The notes: generated by a model from the sequence alone, not told the origin. 64,000 bases of DNA from Przewalskia tangutica (GCA_029844215.1 JAQGDG010000151.1:239654-303653), one strand, 5' to 3'; positions 1 through 11,995 are shown, numbered from the stretch's first letter. Made by a program: numbers and translations.

Positions 1-636
1 CCCGTAGTTGCGGTATGTATGTGAGGCGTCACGTCACGAGTGGCGAAATTTTGAAAAGAAAGAAAGATGTGAGTTTTCGGAAAAGTTTCCGGTTATTTGT
101 GAAGAAAAGGTTCGTTAATGGGAATTGGGTTCCCAGTTTGGTATTTGGACTTCATAGATTATATTAGAATTTTGAGATTTTATTTTGGAAATGGTCATGT
201 GGGGCCACGGGAGAAATTCTGGTTTTGTAGGGCCGCTTTGTTTTTGAGATTTCCGGTAAATTGGATATTTTGGAAGGCGAAATATTCAGGCGAATCGGGG
301 CGACACGTGTCACCCCGTGTGGCACCATGGCGGAATTTTACATTTGTGCCTGACACGGTTGGAGTCGTTTTTCGCGAAGCGTTTTATAACTTGCGAAGGG
401 AAAATTCCGGCTATGTCGTTTTGTATTTTTGCGGATTTTTAGAGAGGCGAAACATTCGGACCAGCGGGAGGTGACATGTGTCACCTCGCAATGGAAGCAA
501 GTGGGGCGTGACTTGGCGGGAATTGAGGCAAGTTGGGCTTGATATTTGTGTAGATATTTGTGAGGTTTTAAGGAGTAGGGTCTAGGTGCACTTGGCTTGA
601 TCTTGGCCTTACACTTGCCTTGCACATGGCTTAATC

Positions 637-672
637 TTGGCCATTGGTTGGCCTTTGGTTTTCTTATAAATA
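637..672 (+). promoter_or_regulatory. LTR core promoter: inverted CCAAT box and TATA box
   Basis: GGCCATTGGTTGGCC (an inverted CCAAT box within a near-palindrome) lies about 13 bases before TATAAATACC (TATA at 665-672). The same pair occurs in the LTRs of A (3'), B, C, F and G. It is the likely pol II promoter of the element, with transcription expected to start about 30 bases after TATA. Confidence 0.7.
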
Positions 673-1677
673 CCACTCCTTGTGAAGACTTATTCATTCA
701 CTCCTCACTTTGTCTAAGTCTTGAAATCCCTCCCTCCTCTAGTAGCTCTCGTCCTAAGCCTCTCCCCTCCCTCTCCTTGTGGCCTTTGGCGAGAAGGGTT
801 CCCACTTGTGGTGCTAGCCGTGGGTACCCCACTGCTAGTTGTTTCGTATAATACCCCTTGTTGTGGTATAGAAATACTCCCTAGTATTGTTATAATGCCC
901 AAAATACCTTAGCCTTGTACCTTGTAGTATTCCAAAGATACCTCTTTCGTAGAGTCAGGAAATACTACCTTTTGTCCTTTTAGTCTCAAACCGAAACCCT
1001 AAGGAAATCTTCAGTTGGTTGAAGTATTTGAGTAGAAGTTAGTTAGAACTTCTAAGGGTTGTTTGGAGTGGTTTGGAGCGCGCAATTGGAGCTAAACCTT
1101 GCTCGGGATCGACATTATAACTTGGATAATTTTGGGCTTATCGAGGTAATTATCTTGTCCTCTATTGTAATTGGAAATTACATGTTTGTTAGAATATATA
1201 GTTGAAGTATACTATATATGGAACTATACTTAGTATTCGGCAATGTCTTTTGACTTAAGCTGAAGAATAAAAGCAGATGTATTTACATAGGGTGTATTGC
1301 GATAGACTTGTGTAGTATTCTGTAGAATTGTACGTCGGGTAGGCGTGTAAACCCCACTGGTTGGCTTGGTAGCCGCCTCGATAGAGAGGAGATTTCTGTT
1401 ATTTGCGGGAGAGTCTTTGCGAATTTTCTATAGAAAGATAGAAACTTATGTTTTGGGGTTAATAGGCGTTTGTGACCTTTATAGGTGAAAGTACTAAGAG
1501 TAGCGTATTCTACTCGAGGAGTGGAAAGGGCTAGCAAGGTTGTAGTACTTGGAGCATTTTGCTTATTGTCGATAAATCGTCGCGAGGTATGTGAACCTCT
1601 TCTATCTTTTCTAGCATGATTGTTGTGAACTATGTAGTCGGTAGGCGTACATGTGCTAAGTGATTTGGTTGGTTTAA

Positions 1678-1732
1678 AACATAGGGTGTTATAATAGCTT
1701 TATGGGAGGTTAGTTATAACGACCTTATGTAA
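1678..1732 (+). repeat. Conserved LTR motif with paired TTATAA..CTTTATG repeats
   Basis: Two versions of a TTATAA-CTTTATG motif lie about 35 bases apart. In better preserved copies (57160-57210, 31668-31730) CATAAAG and CTTTATG form the arms of a short hairpin. It is found in every LTR subfamily here. Its function is unknown. Confidence 0.55.
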
Positions 1733-1896
1733 GTGAAAATGGTTTCTTGATGTTAGAAGTTAAGAGACTTGATCTTATAAGATAAGAGACTTAACTTATT
1801 TGTTTTAATGTGGATGTTTGTGTGAAACCTCATTCGTGAGTAATGAGTACTTGGTTTTAAAGGGATAATGTTTCTTGATTTGGGAATCGAGAATGT

Positions 1897-2035
1897 GTAT
1901 CGACAGGACCAACTGCGGCGTTAATAAAGGAAAATGTATCGAATAATGATGTGTTGTATTAAAACCGGTAGAAACCTCCATCTGCATAGAAGCTAAGATA
2001 AGACAAAATGATATTACATTTTCTAGATCATGAGC
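1897..2035 (+). repeat. Conserved LTR block with AATAAA
   Basis: The block contains GCGGCGTTAATAAAGGAAAA and ends in a segment running from CCATCTGCATAGAAGC to TCTAGATCATG. It is one of the best conserved stretches among otherwise divergent LTRs (A, B, X, D, F, G) and is missing from C and E. AATAAA could be a polyadenylation signal; this is inference. Confidence 0.5.
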
Positions 2036-2370
2036 TGTGTAATAAGATCGTTATAAACAGAATAAACTACTCACATATATGACATATGTTACTCGATTGT
2101 TCTAAAAGGAATCAAGTGATTAAGTTTGGGAACTATGAAACCATTTGAAAATGAGAAGCTTGAGTAATTGAAACTAGGCAAAGCGGAACTTAGGAAAAGA
2201 ATGTTGTTACTTGGTTTTGAAAAGGAAGGTGGGTTGGTCATTCTAATACTACGGTGTCGGGTGACTTTTATAAAAGAAATGAATCTCTTTTAAAGAACTT
2301 AACGTATGTAGTATTTTGGGGTTGAAAACCGGACTTTGCATAAAATGTAAGTTCTTTGAGTTGTGTGAGA

Positions 2371-2444
2371 CTTGCCTTTGCTTGTTGTTGTGAAACTTGC
2401 CTATGCTTGTTGTTGTGAAACTTGCTATGCTTGTGATGATAGCC
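2371..2444 (+). repeat. 25-27 bp tandem repeat in LTR A
   Basis: Three units of the form CTTGCCTATGCTTGTTGTTG plus TGAAA. The same array is at 7921-7995 in the 3' LTR and at 14328-14430 in element B. Confidence 0.8.
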
Positions 2445-2590
2445 TTTGTTGTGCAAGTGTGGTATTTACGTATTCTGGCGTCTCTCGATAGAGGCGGTCG
2501 ACTTATTGAGAACTTACTTGGGCGTCTTTGGCGGTGATGGAGAATTCCACGGGTATGTTTCCATTTTGATTCTTGTCTTGTTGTTGATGT

Positions 2591-2880
2591 CACATGGACA
2601 TGTCTGCCGTCTGCGAATTAGGGGCATGCGGCCGTGCGGTCGGGTTGATTACTCGATATATGGTTATTGTGGTTACATGGACATGTCTACGAGGTAAATT
2701 CGGGGCATGTGGCCGTGCGGCGGGTTGATCACCCGATATATTATTCTTGATGTCACATGGGCGTGTCTACGAGGTAGAATTAGGGGCATGTGGCCGTGGG
2801 GCATTGGTATTATTGTTGCATCATGGACATGTCTACACCGATCTGAGAATTAGGGGCATGCGGCCGTGATCTGAACATGA
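2591..2880 (+). repeat. ~80-bp GC-rich minisatellite in LTR A
   Basis: About four units start at 2591, 2674, 2753 and 2822. Each begins with CATGGACATGTCT and carries a GGGCATGCGGCCGTG core. The unit matches, in reverse complement, the array in the F LTRs. Confidence 0.8.
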
Positions 2881-3470
2881 TTGATGTTGTGGGCGTGAGA
2901 CCCAGTTATATTTGAGTGATGACTTGAGGCGTGAGTCACATTTGGACATATTTGCTTTTATGTTGTGAGCTGTAGTTTGGTTATCATACATGTCTCTGCT
3001 TTATATAGACTAGTATGATTTCATTCTGATATCTTTCTGATTTCACATACTTGGTACTGTTGTCTTGACCTCCTTGAAGCTGCGTTCATCTGCGGTAGAG
3101 GTACATCGATCGTGGATCCCCGCTCTTAGGATCACGGCTCGGCGTATTAGGAAGCTCCGTTTCTTGGAGGCTTATCTTTTAGTATGTGTTCCACTGAGTT
3201 GTAGGTTCTTGTACATTCGAGGTATGGCGGGGCCACTGTCCGTCATAGTCGTTGTAAATCTTAAGTGCAGTAATCTTGTTGTGGCGGGGTTGTAAAGATT
3301 AAAGCTATTCGGAGTTTTATGTATATCTTGAAGGCAACCGTTTTGGTTGCTTTGTTTATTATTATATCTCTTGTTTCATGACTCATGTTTTATTTTCCAT
3401 GGTTTTCTCGATGTTGTATCACTAGGGTGCAGGATAAGGCACGATGCGGGCCGGGCGGTCGTTACAAAAG

Positions 3471-3481
3471 TGGTATCGAGC
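3471..3481 (+). other. Primer-binding site, element A
   Basis: TGGTATCGAGC lies 4 bases after the LTR end. It matches the initiator Met-tRNA PBS TGGTATCAGAGC with one A missing. Confidence 0.8.
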
Positions 3482-3666
3482 GATTAATCCTCGGAAAGTG
3501 TCTACGCACCGTGTCTAGTAGAGTCTTGATTATCGGTGTGTTGTGCACCACATCTATGTCGAGGCTATAGGACATTTAGGATTGGTTTCCATTCTTCTCA
3601 TTACGAGATCGTGCCTTAGAGGCATGTTGTAAGTGGGACCCCTCGGCGTATCTCGTTTTTACGATT

Positions 3667-4800
3667 ATGCCTCGCGCGCAGCGAGCCCGGAAGGGCAAGG
3701 CAGCCAGTGCTGCTAGTGAGATCTGAGAGAATGCGAGCGCGAGCGACGATTACACGAGGTTGTGCTTGACAGCGGGTTTGTAGCGCCGCCCGGCCCAGCG
3801 AGTTAGAGCCTCGATCAGCATTTTGAGACCGCGATACGAGCCTCGATCCACGATGCAGAAGCGAGAGGAGATGGAGTTACAAGGGATGGCGATTCTTGGC
3901 GAGTCGTGGCGAATATGAGATAAATTGAATCACGGCGATTCGATTCGATGCACCGATGGTTCACCCCGGCGAGATAGTTTGAGGCTACGGGACTTTCGAG
4001 TTGTAGCGCTTGAGTTTTACGGGTCGAGGCACGAGGATGACCGCGAGGAGTTCATCCGGCGATTCTGACGGATCATGCGGGTGATCAAGGCTTGAGACCG
4101 AGTGCATGACCTTTGGTTCGCATCGGTGCGTGATACCATGATCGATTGGTTTGATTCATGGGAGCTTTCGGGAGAGCATGCACCTCAGCGGTATGGGATG
4201 AGTTTTGGGGCTTTCCTCACGCACTTCTTGCCTCACGGATGAGGAGGACGCGGGTAAGCAGATTTTATTCTTGAGGCGAGAGAGGCGCCGTCGGGAGTAC
4301 AATGTCGAGTTCGATTCTTTGGCTCGATATGTACTGATTGCGAATATGGAGGATAGGTGCGTCGCTACGTCAGGCTAGATGATTATATGGTGAGTCTTGT
4401 CGGGTGTTTCTCTTGGTAGGGCATGGACATTGCCGCGTCTGAGCTCATCTGGCGGGATGTGAGGCACGGAGAGGTCGGCGGAATGACGAGATCGGCGAAG
4501 AGGCGAACAGCGGTCCTTTGGTGACTTTCGGCGGACCGCCTCGGCGGCCTCTAGTTTTGTACCTCCGCCCGGTCAGTGGTCCTCGCAACCTTGAGTATTC
4601 GGGAAGCGGTCGGGGCTCGAGTTGATTTCGAGGAAGTAAGTGTTGGCGGATCGGTCACCCTACCTCGGTGTAGTCGATGTGGTAGACCGCATTTGAAGTG
4701 TCGTGGTGCGAGGAGCTTGTTATTTTTGCGGCCAGCGGGGCCATTTGCGAGCTGTCAGGCGGTAGCACGGATGTTACGACTCGACTAGGATCGATGGTGG
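3667..4800 (+). pseudogene. gag: gag remnant, element A
   Basis: Gag forms the cytoplasmic virus-like particle and packages RNA. The start ATGCCTCGCG at 3667 is shared with the gag of B, C, D and G. The capsid core is readable near 4131-4240 (DTMIDWFDSWEL, then FLTHFLPH), matching the usual W..F..FF.P spacing of plant retrotransposon Gag. A CCHC zinc knuckle is readable at 4718-4760 (CYFCGQRGHLRAV). These pieces sit in different frames and stops interrupt them, so the gene as written is not translatable. Many breaks fall at CAG/CTG-like sites and may be sequencing errors. No pol follows. Confidence 0.75.
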
Positions 4801-5607
4801 TTCGCCGCGCTACTGATTATGCGCCTGCGGTGGGCCTATGATTAGAGTGGGCGGTAACCAGTATATCTTAACCCTCTAGAGTTTTGGTATGCTTGTTATG
4901 ATGGTCTCATTATTTTGTGCTATGTCACGAATAGCGTTGTGTTATTTATGAGTTAGAAAACATGCTTAGTTGGGAGGATACGTGTATGGGGGCATGGTAA
5001 GTGTGAACCTTAGACTATGTCACGGTGAGACCTTAGGGAGTAAGGTCGTCTTGAGTTAAAGATTTATTTTTGACCACTTATCAGTAGTAGTACGTGGGAT
5101 TTATTTGTGTGATAAGTCAGTGGGTAGTGTGAGATGGAAGTGGTAGCTTTCGTGATGTGAATTAGTAAGATTGTTAGAATCGGGAACAAGAGTTTGGCGC
5201 GATTGGGGGTCGGGTTGAGACCATTTGGTCAACCGTAACCCGGTTTGGGGTGGTCAGTGGTGGTCACTTGGTGGTAGAGTCACGAGGATGCTAGGCCCAG
5301 TTTGTATGATCATCGTATGAGTTCGTGGGCGTTCGACGAAGCGGTTCGTAAAGGCGGGAATGGCCTTAAGGAAGTTTGAGGTTAGTAAGATGACCAAGTT
5401 TGGAGGTAGTGACTCGGAGATTTTCGAGAGCAGGTAATGACTGAAGTATGGTGCGTCTTGGGAGAGTTCTAGTGTTCGAGAAGTGCGAGTAAGGGAGGAA
5501 GATAACGTGTGTTATTTCGTGGCCGGTGTGGCGTTGGCGTTAGAGGAACTTCATCGATGTCGGTCTTGAGAAGGAACATTCGGGCGAATGTTTCTAAGGA
5601 GGGAGAA
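4801..5607 (+). other. Noncoding 3' internal domain of element A
   Basis: From gag to the PPT there is no pol. The domain contains AACCCTCTAGAG near 4869 and GGAATGGCCTTAAGG near 5358. It is shared with B, F (all three internals, reverse complement) and G, and not found in C or D. No long open frame and no known family is recognised. Confidence 0.65.
5575..5607 (+). other. Pre-PPT palindrome and polypurine tract, element A
   Basis: AACATTCGGGCGAATGTTT (5575-5593), a near-perfect palindrome, is followed by AAGGAGGGAGAA (5596-5607), directly against the 3' LTR. The purine tract would prime plus-strand DNA synthesis. Confidence 0.8.
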
Positions 5608-8600
5608 TGTTATACCCGTAGTTGCGGGTTATGTATGTGAGGCGTGCGTGCAGTCGAAATTTTGAAAGAAAGAAAGATGTGAGTTTTGCGGAAAAGTTTC
5701 CTGTTATTTGTGAAGAAAAAGGTTCGTTAATGGGAATTGGGTTCCCAGTTTGGTATTTGGACTTCATAGATTATATTAGAATTTTGAGATTTTATTTTGG
5801 AAATGGTCATGTGGGGCCACGGGAGAAATTCTGATTTTTGTAGAACGCTTTGTTTTGAGATTTCCGTAAATTGGATATTTTTGAAGGCGAAATATTAGGC
5901 GAATCGGGGCGACACGTGTCACCCCATGTGGCACCAGGCGATTTTACATTTGTGCATGGCCTTTGGTTGGAGTCGTTTTTCGGCGAAGCGTTTTACATAA
6001 CTTGCGAAGGAAAATTCGGCTATGTCGTTTTGTATTTTTGCGGATTTTTAGAGGCGAAACATGGACCAGCGGGAGGGTGGCATGTGTCACCTTGGAAGCA
6101 AGTGGGGCGGCGAATTGAGGCAAGTTGGGCTTGATATTTGTGTAGATATTTGTGAGGGTTTTAAGGAGTAGGGTCTAGGGTGCACTTGGCTTGATCTTGG
6201 CCTTACACTTGCCTTGCACGTGGCTTAATCTTGGCCATTGGTTGGCCTTTGGTTTTGCTATAAATACCCTTGTGAAGACTTATTCATTCATCCTCACTTT
6301 GTCTAAGTCTTGAAATCCCTCCTCCCTCTAGTAGCTCTCGTCCTAAGCCTCTCCTCCTCCTCCTTGTGGCCTTTGGGTTCCACTTGTGGTGCTAGCAGTG
6401 GGTACCCACTGCTAGTTGTTTTAAGTATAATACCCTTGTTGTGGTATAGAAATACTCCTAGTATTGTTATAATGCCCAAAATACCTTAGCCTTGTACCTT
6501 GTAGTATTCCAAAGATACCTCTTTCGTAGAGTCGGAAATACTACCTTTTGTCCTTTTAGTCTCAAGAAACCTAAGGAAATCTTTAGTTGGTTGAAGTATT
6601 TGAGTAGAAGTTAGTTAGAACTTCTAAGGGTTGTTTGGAGTGGTTTGGGCGCACGAATGGAGCTAAACCTTGCTCGGGATCGACATTATAACTTGGATAA
6701 TTTTGGGCTTATCGAGGTAATTATCTTGTCCTCTATTGTAATTGGAAATTACATGTTTGTTAGAATATATAGTTGAAGTATACTATATATGGAACTATAC
6801 TTAGTATGACAATGTCTTTTGACTTAAGCACTGAAGAATAAGAATGTGTATTTACATGGGGTGTACTTGTGTAGTATTCTTGTGTAGAATTGTACGTCAG
6901 GGTAGGCGTGTAAACCCCACAGTTGGCTTGGTAGCGGCCTCGATAGAGGAGGAGATTTACCTGTTGTTGCGGGGAGGTCTTTGCGAATTTTCTATAGAAA
7001 GATAGAAACTTATGTTTTGGGGTTAATAGGCGTTTGTGACCTTTATAGGTGAAAGTACTAAGAGTAGCGTATTCTACTCGAGGAGTGGAAAGAGGCAAGG
7101 TTGTAGTACTTGGAGCATTTTGCTTATTGTCGATAAATCGTGCGAGGTATGTGAACCTCTTCCTATCTTTTCTAGCATGATTGTTGTGAACTATGTAGTG
7201 CGGTGAGCGTACATGTGCTAAGTGATTTGGTTGGTTTAAAACATAGGGTGTTATAATAGCTTTATGGGAGGTTAGTTATAACGACCTTATGTAAGTGAAA
7301 ATGGTTTCTTGATGTTAGAAGTTAAGAGACTTGATCTTATAAGATAAGAGACTTAACTTATTTGTTTTAATGTGGATGTTTGTGTGAAACCTCATTCGTG
7401 AGTAATGAGTACTTGGTTTTAAAGGGATAATGTTTCTTGATTTGGGAATCGAATGTGTATCGACAGACCAGCTGCGGCGTTAATAAAGGAAAATGTATCG
7501 AATAATGATGTGTTGTATTAAAACAGTAGAAACCTCCATCTGCATAGAAGCTAAGATAAGACAAAATGATATTACATTTTCTAGATCATGTAATAAGATC
7601 GTTATAAACAGAATAAACTAATCACATATATGACATATGTTACTCGATTGTTCTAAAGGAATCAGTGATTAAGTTTGGGAACTATGAAACCATTTGAAAA
7701 TGAGAAGCAGTAAGTGAAACTAGGCAAACTGGAACTTAGGAAAAGAATGTTGTTACTTGGTTTTGAAAAGGAAGGTGGGTTGGTCATTCTAATACTACGG
7801 GTATCGGGTGACTTTTATAAAAGAAATGAATCTCTTTTAAAAGAACTTAACGTATGTAGTATTTTGGGGTTGAAAACCCGGACTTTGGCATAAAATGAAA
7901 GTACTTTGAGTTGTGTGAAACTTGCCTTTGCTTGTTGTTGTGAAACTTGCCTATGCTTGTTGTTGTGAAACTTGCCTATGCTTGTGATGATAGCCTTTGT
8001 TGTGCAAGTGTGGTATTTACGTATTCAGCGTCTCTCGATGGGGCGATCGACTTATTGAGAACTTACTTGGGCGTCTTTGGCGGTGATGGAGAATTCACGG
8101 GTATGTTTCCATTTTGATTCTTGTCTTGTTGTTGATGTCACGTGGACATGTCTGCCGTCTGAGAGTCGGGGCATGCGGCCGTGCGGTCGGGTTGATTACT
8201 CGATATATGGTTATTGTGGTTACATGGACATGTCTGCAGGGTAAATTCAGGGCATGTGGCGTGCGGCGGGGTTGATCACCCATATTATTGTTGATGTCCA
8301 TGGATGTGTCTGCAGGTAAATTCGGGGCATGTGGCCATGGGGCATTGGTATTATTGTTGCATCATGGACATGTCTGACGAGAATTCGGGCATGCGGCCAT
8401 GATGCGAACATGATTGATGTTGTGGGCGTGAGACCCGTAGTTATATTTGAGTGATGACTTGAGGCGTGAGTCCACATGGACATATTTGCTTTTATGTTGT
8501 GAAGCGTAGTTTGGTTATCACATGTCTCTGCTTTATATAGACTAGTATGATTTCATTCTGATATCTTTCTGATTTCACATACTTGGTACTGTTATCTTGA

Positions 8601-8982
8601 CCTCGCCGAAGTGCGTTCATCTGCGAGTAGAGGTACATCGTCGTGGATCCCGCTCTTAGGATCATTTCGCGTATTGGGAAGCTCCGTTTCTTGGCTTATC
8701 TTTTGGTATGTGTTCCACTGAGTTGTAGGTTCTTGTACATTCGAGGTATGGCGGGGCCACTGTCCGTCATAGTGTAAATCTTAGAAGTGCATAATCTTGT
8801 TGTAGGCGGGGTTGTAAAGATTAAAGTTCGGAGTTTTATGTATATCACGACAACCGTTTTGGTTGGCTTTATTTATTATTATATCTCTTGTTTCATGACT
8901 CATGTTTTATTTTCCAGGTTTTCTCGATGTTGTATCACTAGGGTGCGGATAAGGCACGATGCAGGCCAGGCAGATCGTTACA
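5608..8982 (+). repeat. Element A 3' LTR
   Basis: It begins TGTTATACCC after the PPT and ends ATCGTTACA at 8982. It aligns to 1-3466 with scattered short indels. TATA is at 6259-6266, the 25-bp repeats at 7921-7995 and the ~80-bp minisatellite at about 8139-8405. After 8982 comes the interior of a different LTR rather than a PBS, which marks this as the outer end of A. Confidence 0.9.
8139..8405 (+). repeat. ~80-bp minisatellite in A 3' LTR
   Basis: Units start near 8139, 8221, 8297 and 8361 and match 2591-2880. Confidence 0.75.
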
Positions 8983-9638
8983 CGTTTGATTATACGAGTC
9001 ACGAGATGGCGAGGACAGCGTATTCCGTCGATTATCTGGCAAGTCCGAGATGGCGAGGACACGTATTTCATCGATTATACACGAGTCGCGAGATGGCGGG
9101 GACACGTATTCCGTCGATTATTCAAGAGTCGCGGGATGGGCGGGACACGTATTTCATCGGTTATCATACATGTCTCTGCTTTATATAGACTATTATGATT
9201 TCATTCTGATCTTTTCTGATTTCACATACTTGGTACTGTTATGACCTCGCTTGAAGTGCGTTACATCTGCAGTGGAAATACATCGGTTGTGGATCCTCGC
9301 TCATAGGATCAGATTCGTGTCGGAAGCCCATTTCTTGAGGCTTATCTTTTGGTATATTACCACAGTGCATGGATTCTTATACATTCGAGTATGGCGGGGC
9401 CTGTCGTCATTTATTGTAAAAATCTTAAGTGCATACTTTATTGTGGCGGGAGTTTGTAAAAGGATAAGCTGTTTGGGTATTTATGTATATATATGATGAA
9501 GGCAAATTGTTTTGGTTTTGGCACATTTATTTATCTTGTCTCTTAATTCGTATTCGTATTTTTATTTCGTGATTTTCTCGATGTTGTATCACTAGGGTGC
9601 GGGGTAAGGCACGATCCACGGGCAGGTTGGTCGTGACA
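8983..9638 (+). repeat. Element B 5' LTR fragment
   Basis: It starts inside the minisatellite and ends GTCGTGACA at 9638 before AAAG and the PBS. From about 9163 it repeats the A LTR end at 8514-8982, so two LTR 3' ends lie in tandem. Confidence 0.8.
8985..9165 (+). repeat. ~38-41 bp minisatellite (B type)
   Basis: Roughly 4-5 units of GAGTCGCGAGATGGCGAGGA followed by CACGTATT and a TCGATTAT linker. It matches 14481-14700. Confidence 0.8.
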
Positions 9639-9642
9639 AAAG

Positions 9643-9653
9643 TGGTATCGAGC
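9643..9653 (+). other. Primer-binding site, element B
   Basis: TGGTATCGAGC follows the LTR end and AAAG. It has the same one-base gap relative to TGGTATCAGAGC as in A. Confidence 0.8.
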
Positions 9654-9838
9654 GATTAGTCCTCGGAAAGTGTCTACAGACCGTGTCTAGTAAGTCTTGA
9701 TTATCGGTGTATTGTGCGCACGTCTATATTCGAGGCTATAGGACATTTAGGATTGGTTTCCATTCTTCTCGTTACGAGATCGTGCCCTGAAGGCGTGTGA
9801 TAAGTTGGGCCTCTGGCGTATTCCTTTCCTTTACGATT

Positions 9839-10990
9839 ATGCCTCGCGTAAGGCAACGAGCCCGTATAGGCAAGCGGTCGAATAGGCATTAGTGAGATCT
9901 GAGAAATGCGAGCGCGAGCGGTCGATGCACGAGGCAGTGCTTAGCGGCGAGTTTAGCGACACCACCCGGCGCGAGTTTAGAGTCGCGGCGGTGGCTGCTG
10001 AGACTCTGATGCACGAGCCTCGGTCCCGCGGCTGGAAGCGGATGAGATGAGTGCAAGAGATGGCGATTCTTGGCGGTCGTGGCGAATATGAGATAAATTT
10101 GGATCACGGCGGTTCCGGCCCGATGCACCGTAGTTCACCCCGGCGACGGTTTGAGGCTACGGGACTTTACGAGTTAGCCACTTGATGTTACATGGATCGA
10201 GGCGAGGATGACCCTCGGAGTTTATCAAGCACTCTGGATCGTAGTGATCGAGTCTCGAGGCGATCGGTGGTATTGGGTTCGCATCATTTGCGTGATCTGC
10301 GATTGGGTTTGGTCGTGGGAGTTGTCGGGAAGAGCATGCACTTCCAGCCATATGGGGCCGAGTTCTCGAGGGCTTTTCTTGCACATTTCTTGCCCCACAA
10401 ATGAGAGGGCTCGGTAAATGATTTTTGGCGTTGAGCGGGGCAGGCGGGCCAGTTAGAAAGTACAATGTGAGTTCGACTCATTAGCTCGGTATGTTCCATT
10501 GTAGGCGATATGGAGGGCCAGTACCGCTACGTCACCGGGCTGGATGATTACTTGGCGAGGCTTATGCAGGTGTAGCTCTTGGTGGGCATGGACATTGCCG
10601 CGTGCAGCTTCATGCACTAGGATGTGAGGCACGGAGAGGTCGGCGGAATGGCCGAGATCGGCGAAGAGGCGAGCAGCGAGGTCGCTGGTAACTTTCGAGG
10701 CGGACCGCCTCGCGGCGATCGATTATGTACCTCAACGATGCAGTGGTCCCGCGATCGTCGGGGCGTTCGGGGTATTCGGGGAGTGGTGAGCTCGAGTCTT
10801 AGTTCACGAATATACATGGGTTCTAGCGATCGGGTTGAGTTTTCCTCGGTGTGCGATGATGTGAGCGTCGTCGAGAATGTCGTCTTTTTTGGTGCTTGTT
10901 TTCTATGGCCGTGAGCCATATGACGTCTGGTAGGAAGGATGCAAGCAGAATGGCTCGACCTAAGTCGATGGCGAGTTAATCGCCTTCTGA
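9839..10990 (+). pseudogene. gag: gag remnant, element B
   Basis: The start ATGCCTCGCGTAAGGCAACG at 9839 is the family Gag start. The capsid core lies near 10290-10400, where one frame reads EFSRAFLAHFLPH. A zinc-knuckle-like stretch lies near 10900-10940 (TGTTTTCTATGGCCGTGAGC); it needs frame changes to read as CCHC and is degraded. A GGCGGACCGCCTCG segment just before the knuckle region (about 10701) is shared with A and F. Several frameshifts and stops are present. The length fits the ~1.1-kb gag of the other copies. Confidence 0.7.
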
Positions 10991-11995
10991 CTATGCGCCT
11001 GCGGTGAGCTTATGATTAGAGTGGGCGGTAGATTCGGTATATCCATAACCTACAGAGATTTGTATGCATGATATAATGACTTTCTTATTGTGCTACGTTC
11101 GGATAGCGTTATGTTGGTTATGAGTTAGAAAGCATGGTTAGTTGAAAGGATATGTATGGGGCATGGAAAGTGTGAACCTTAGAATATTTAGTGTTGAGAC
11201 CTTAGAGGTAAGGTCATCTTGAATAAAAGATTTTACGGTTAGTCTTTGTTGAAATACTTGGTTTGCGTATAAATGTGTTGCAGGATAAGTCCATGGGTAG
11301 TGTGAAATGGAAGTGGTAGCTTTCATGGCTGTATAAATAGATTGTTCGGATCGGAAACAAGGCGTGATGCGTTAAGTGGGTCGGGTTGGGGCCGTGTTGC
11401 GGGCCAACCGCGGCTGTTCAGTGGGGTCGGCTCTGGGTGGTCGCGGTGGTAAGTCACGCGGTGCTAGGCCCGAGTTTAGTTGACCATCGTATGAGTTCGT
11501 GGGTGTGTTCGACGAGCGGTCGTGAAGGCGGGAATGGCCTTAAGGAAGATTGAGGCTAGTAAGATGACCAAGTTTGGAGGTAGTGACTCCAAAGTTTTGG
11601 AAAGCGAAGTGTGAATGCGTATACTAGAAGAGTTCAAGTGTTAGAAAGTCTGACGAGTAAGGGTAGAGCGGCATGTATTGCGAGCATAGATATGATCATT
11701 TCTTGTAAAGGGAGAATGTCGAAGGATGTATATTTTGGACCTCAGGGATCGCATGCAGTCCGGTACCATTTGTTGGGTCGCCGGAGTGACACTAGAACCT
11801 CGCGGCAAAGTGACAAAAGTTTGTGATGTTAGAGGTGTTTCCTCGTGGACTTGGATTTAAGTAGTTGCGCGGGTGTTTCTGTGGCCAGGTGTGGCAGGAT
11901 TTGTTCTCGTAAATATAGTAGTGAAGACTATACTGGCGCATGTTTGTTTTGAGGCTTAGAAGGAACATTGGGGCGAATGTTTCTAAGGAGGAGAA
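10991..11995 (+). other. Noncoding 3' internal domain of element B
   Basis: It is homologous to 4801-5607 in its first half. The second half (about 11650-11850) matches G around 61320-61530, including GGTACCATTTGTTGG and CCTCGCGGCAAAGTGACAAA. No coding potential is recognised. It ends with the pre-PPT palindrome (11964-11982) and PPT AAGGAGGAGAA (11985-11995). Confidence 0.6.

Larger units (their letters stand above)
1..3466 (+). repeat. Element A 5' LTR (lacks first ~7 bases)
   Basis: It aligns along its length with 5608-8982. It ends in a degraded TCGTTACA in place of the TCGTGACA seen in other copies, followed by AAAAG and the primer-binding site. Landmarks in order are CCAAT/TATA core promoter near 640-672, a conserved palindromic motif near 1678-1732, a conserved AATAAA-containing block at 1897-2035, a 25-bp repeat at 2371-2444 and an ~80-bp minisatellite at 2591-2880. 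Confidence 0.9.
1..8982 (+). mobile_element. Element A: gag-only Ty3/gypsy LTR retrotransposon, nearly complete
   Basis: Layout is 5' LTR (1-3466), PBS, internal region of 2141 bp, polypurine tract, 3' LTR (5608-8982). The window begins at CCCGTAG, which is base 8 of the LTR as judged from the 3' copy (TGTTATACCCGTAG), so only about 7 bases are missing. The internal region holds a gag-like segment with a zinc knuckle and then noncoding DNA; no protease, RT, RNase H or integrase motif is visible. The right end passes directly into the middle of another LTR (element B), which shows that A was inserted into B's 5' LTR. The target duplication cannot be tested because the left flank lies outside the window. 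Confidence 0.85.

Noticed and set aside
118..474. Open frame of 118 codons at the window start and its near copies at 5622-5834 and 5871-6134
   Set aside because: It lies in the LTR upstream of the TATA box, has low-complexity composition, and is not kept intact between the two LTR copies.
1585..1617. GGTATGTGAACC...TTTTCTAG, conserved in LTRs, as a tiny intron
   Set aside because: It has splice-site-like ends but only ~30 bases, too short for a plant intron. Conservation noted, function unknown.
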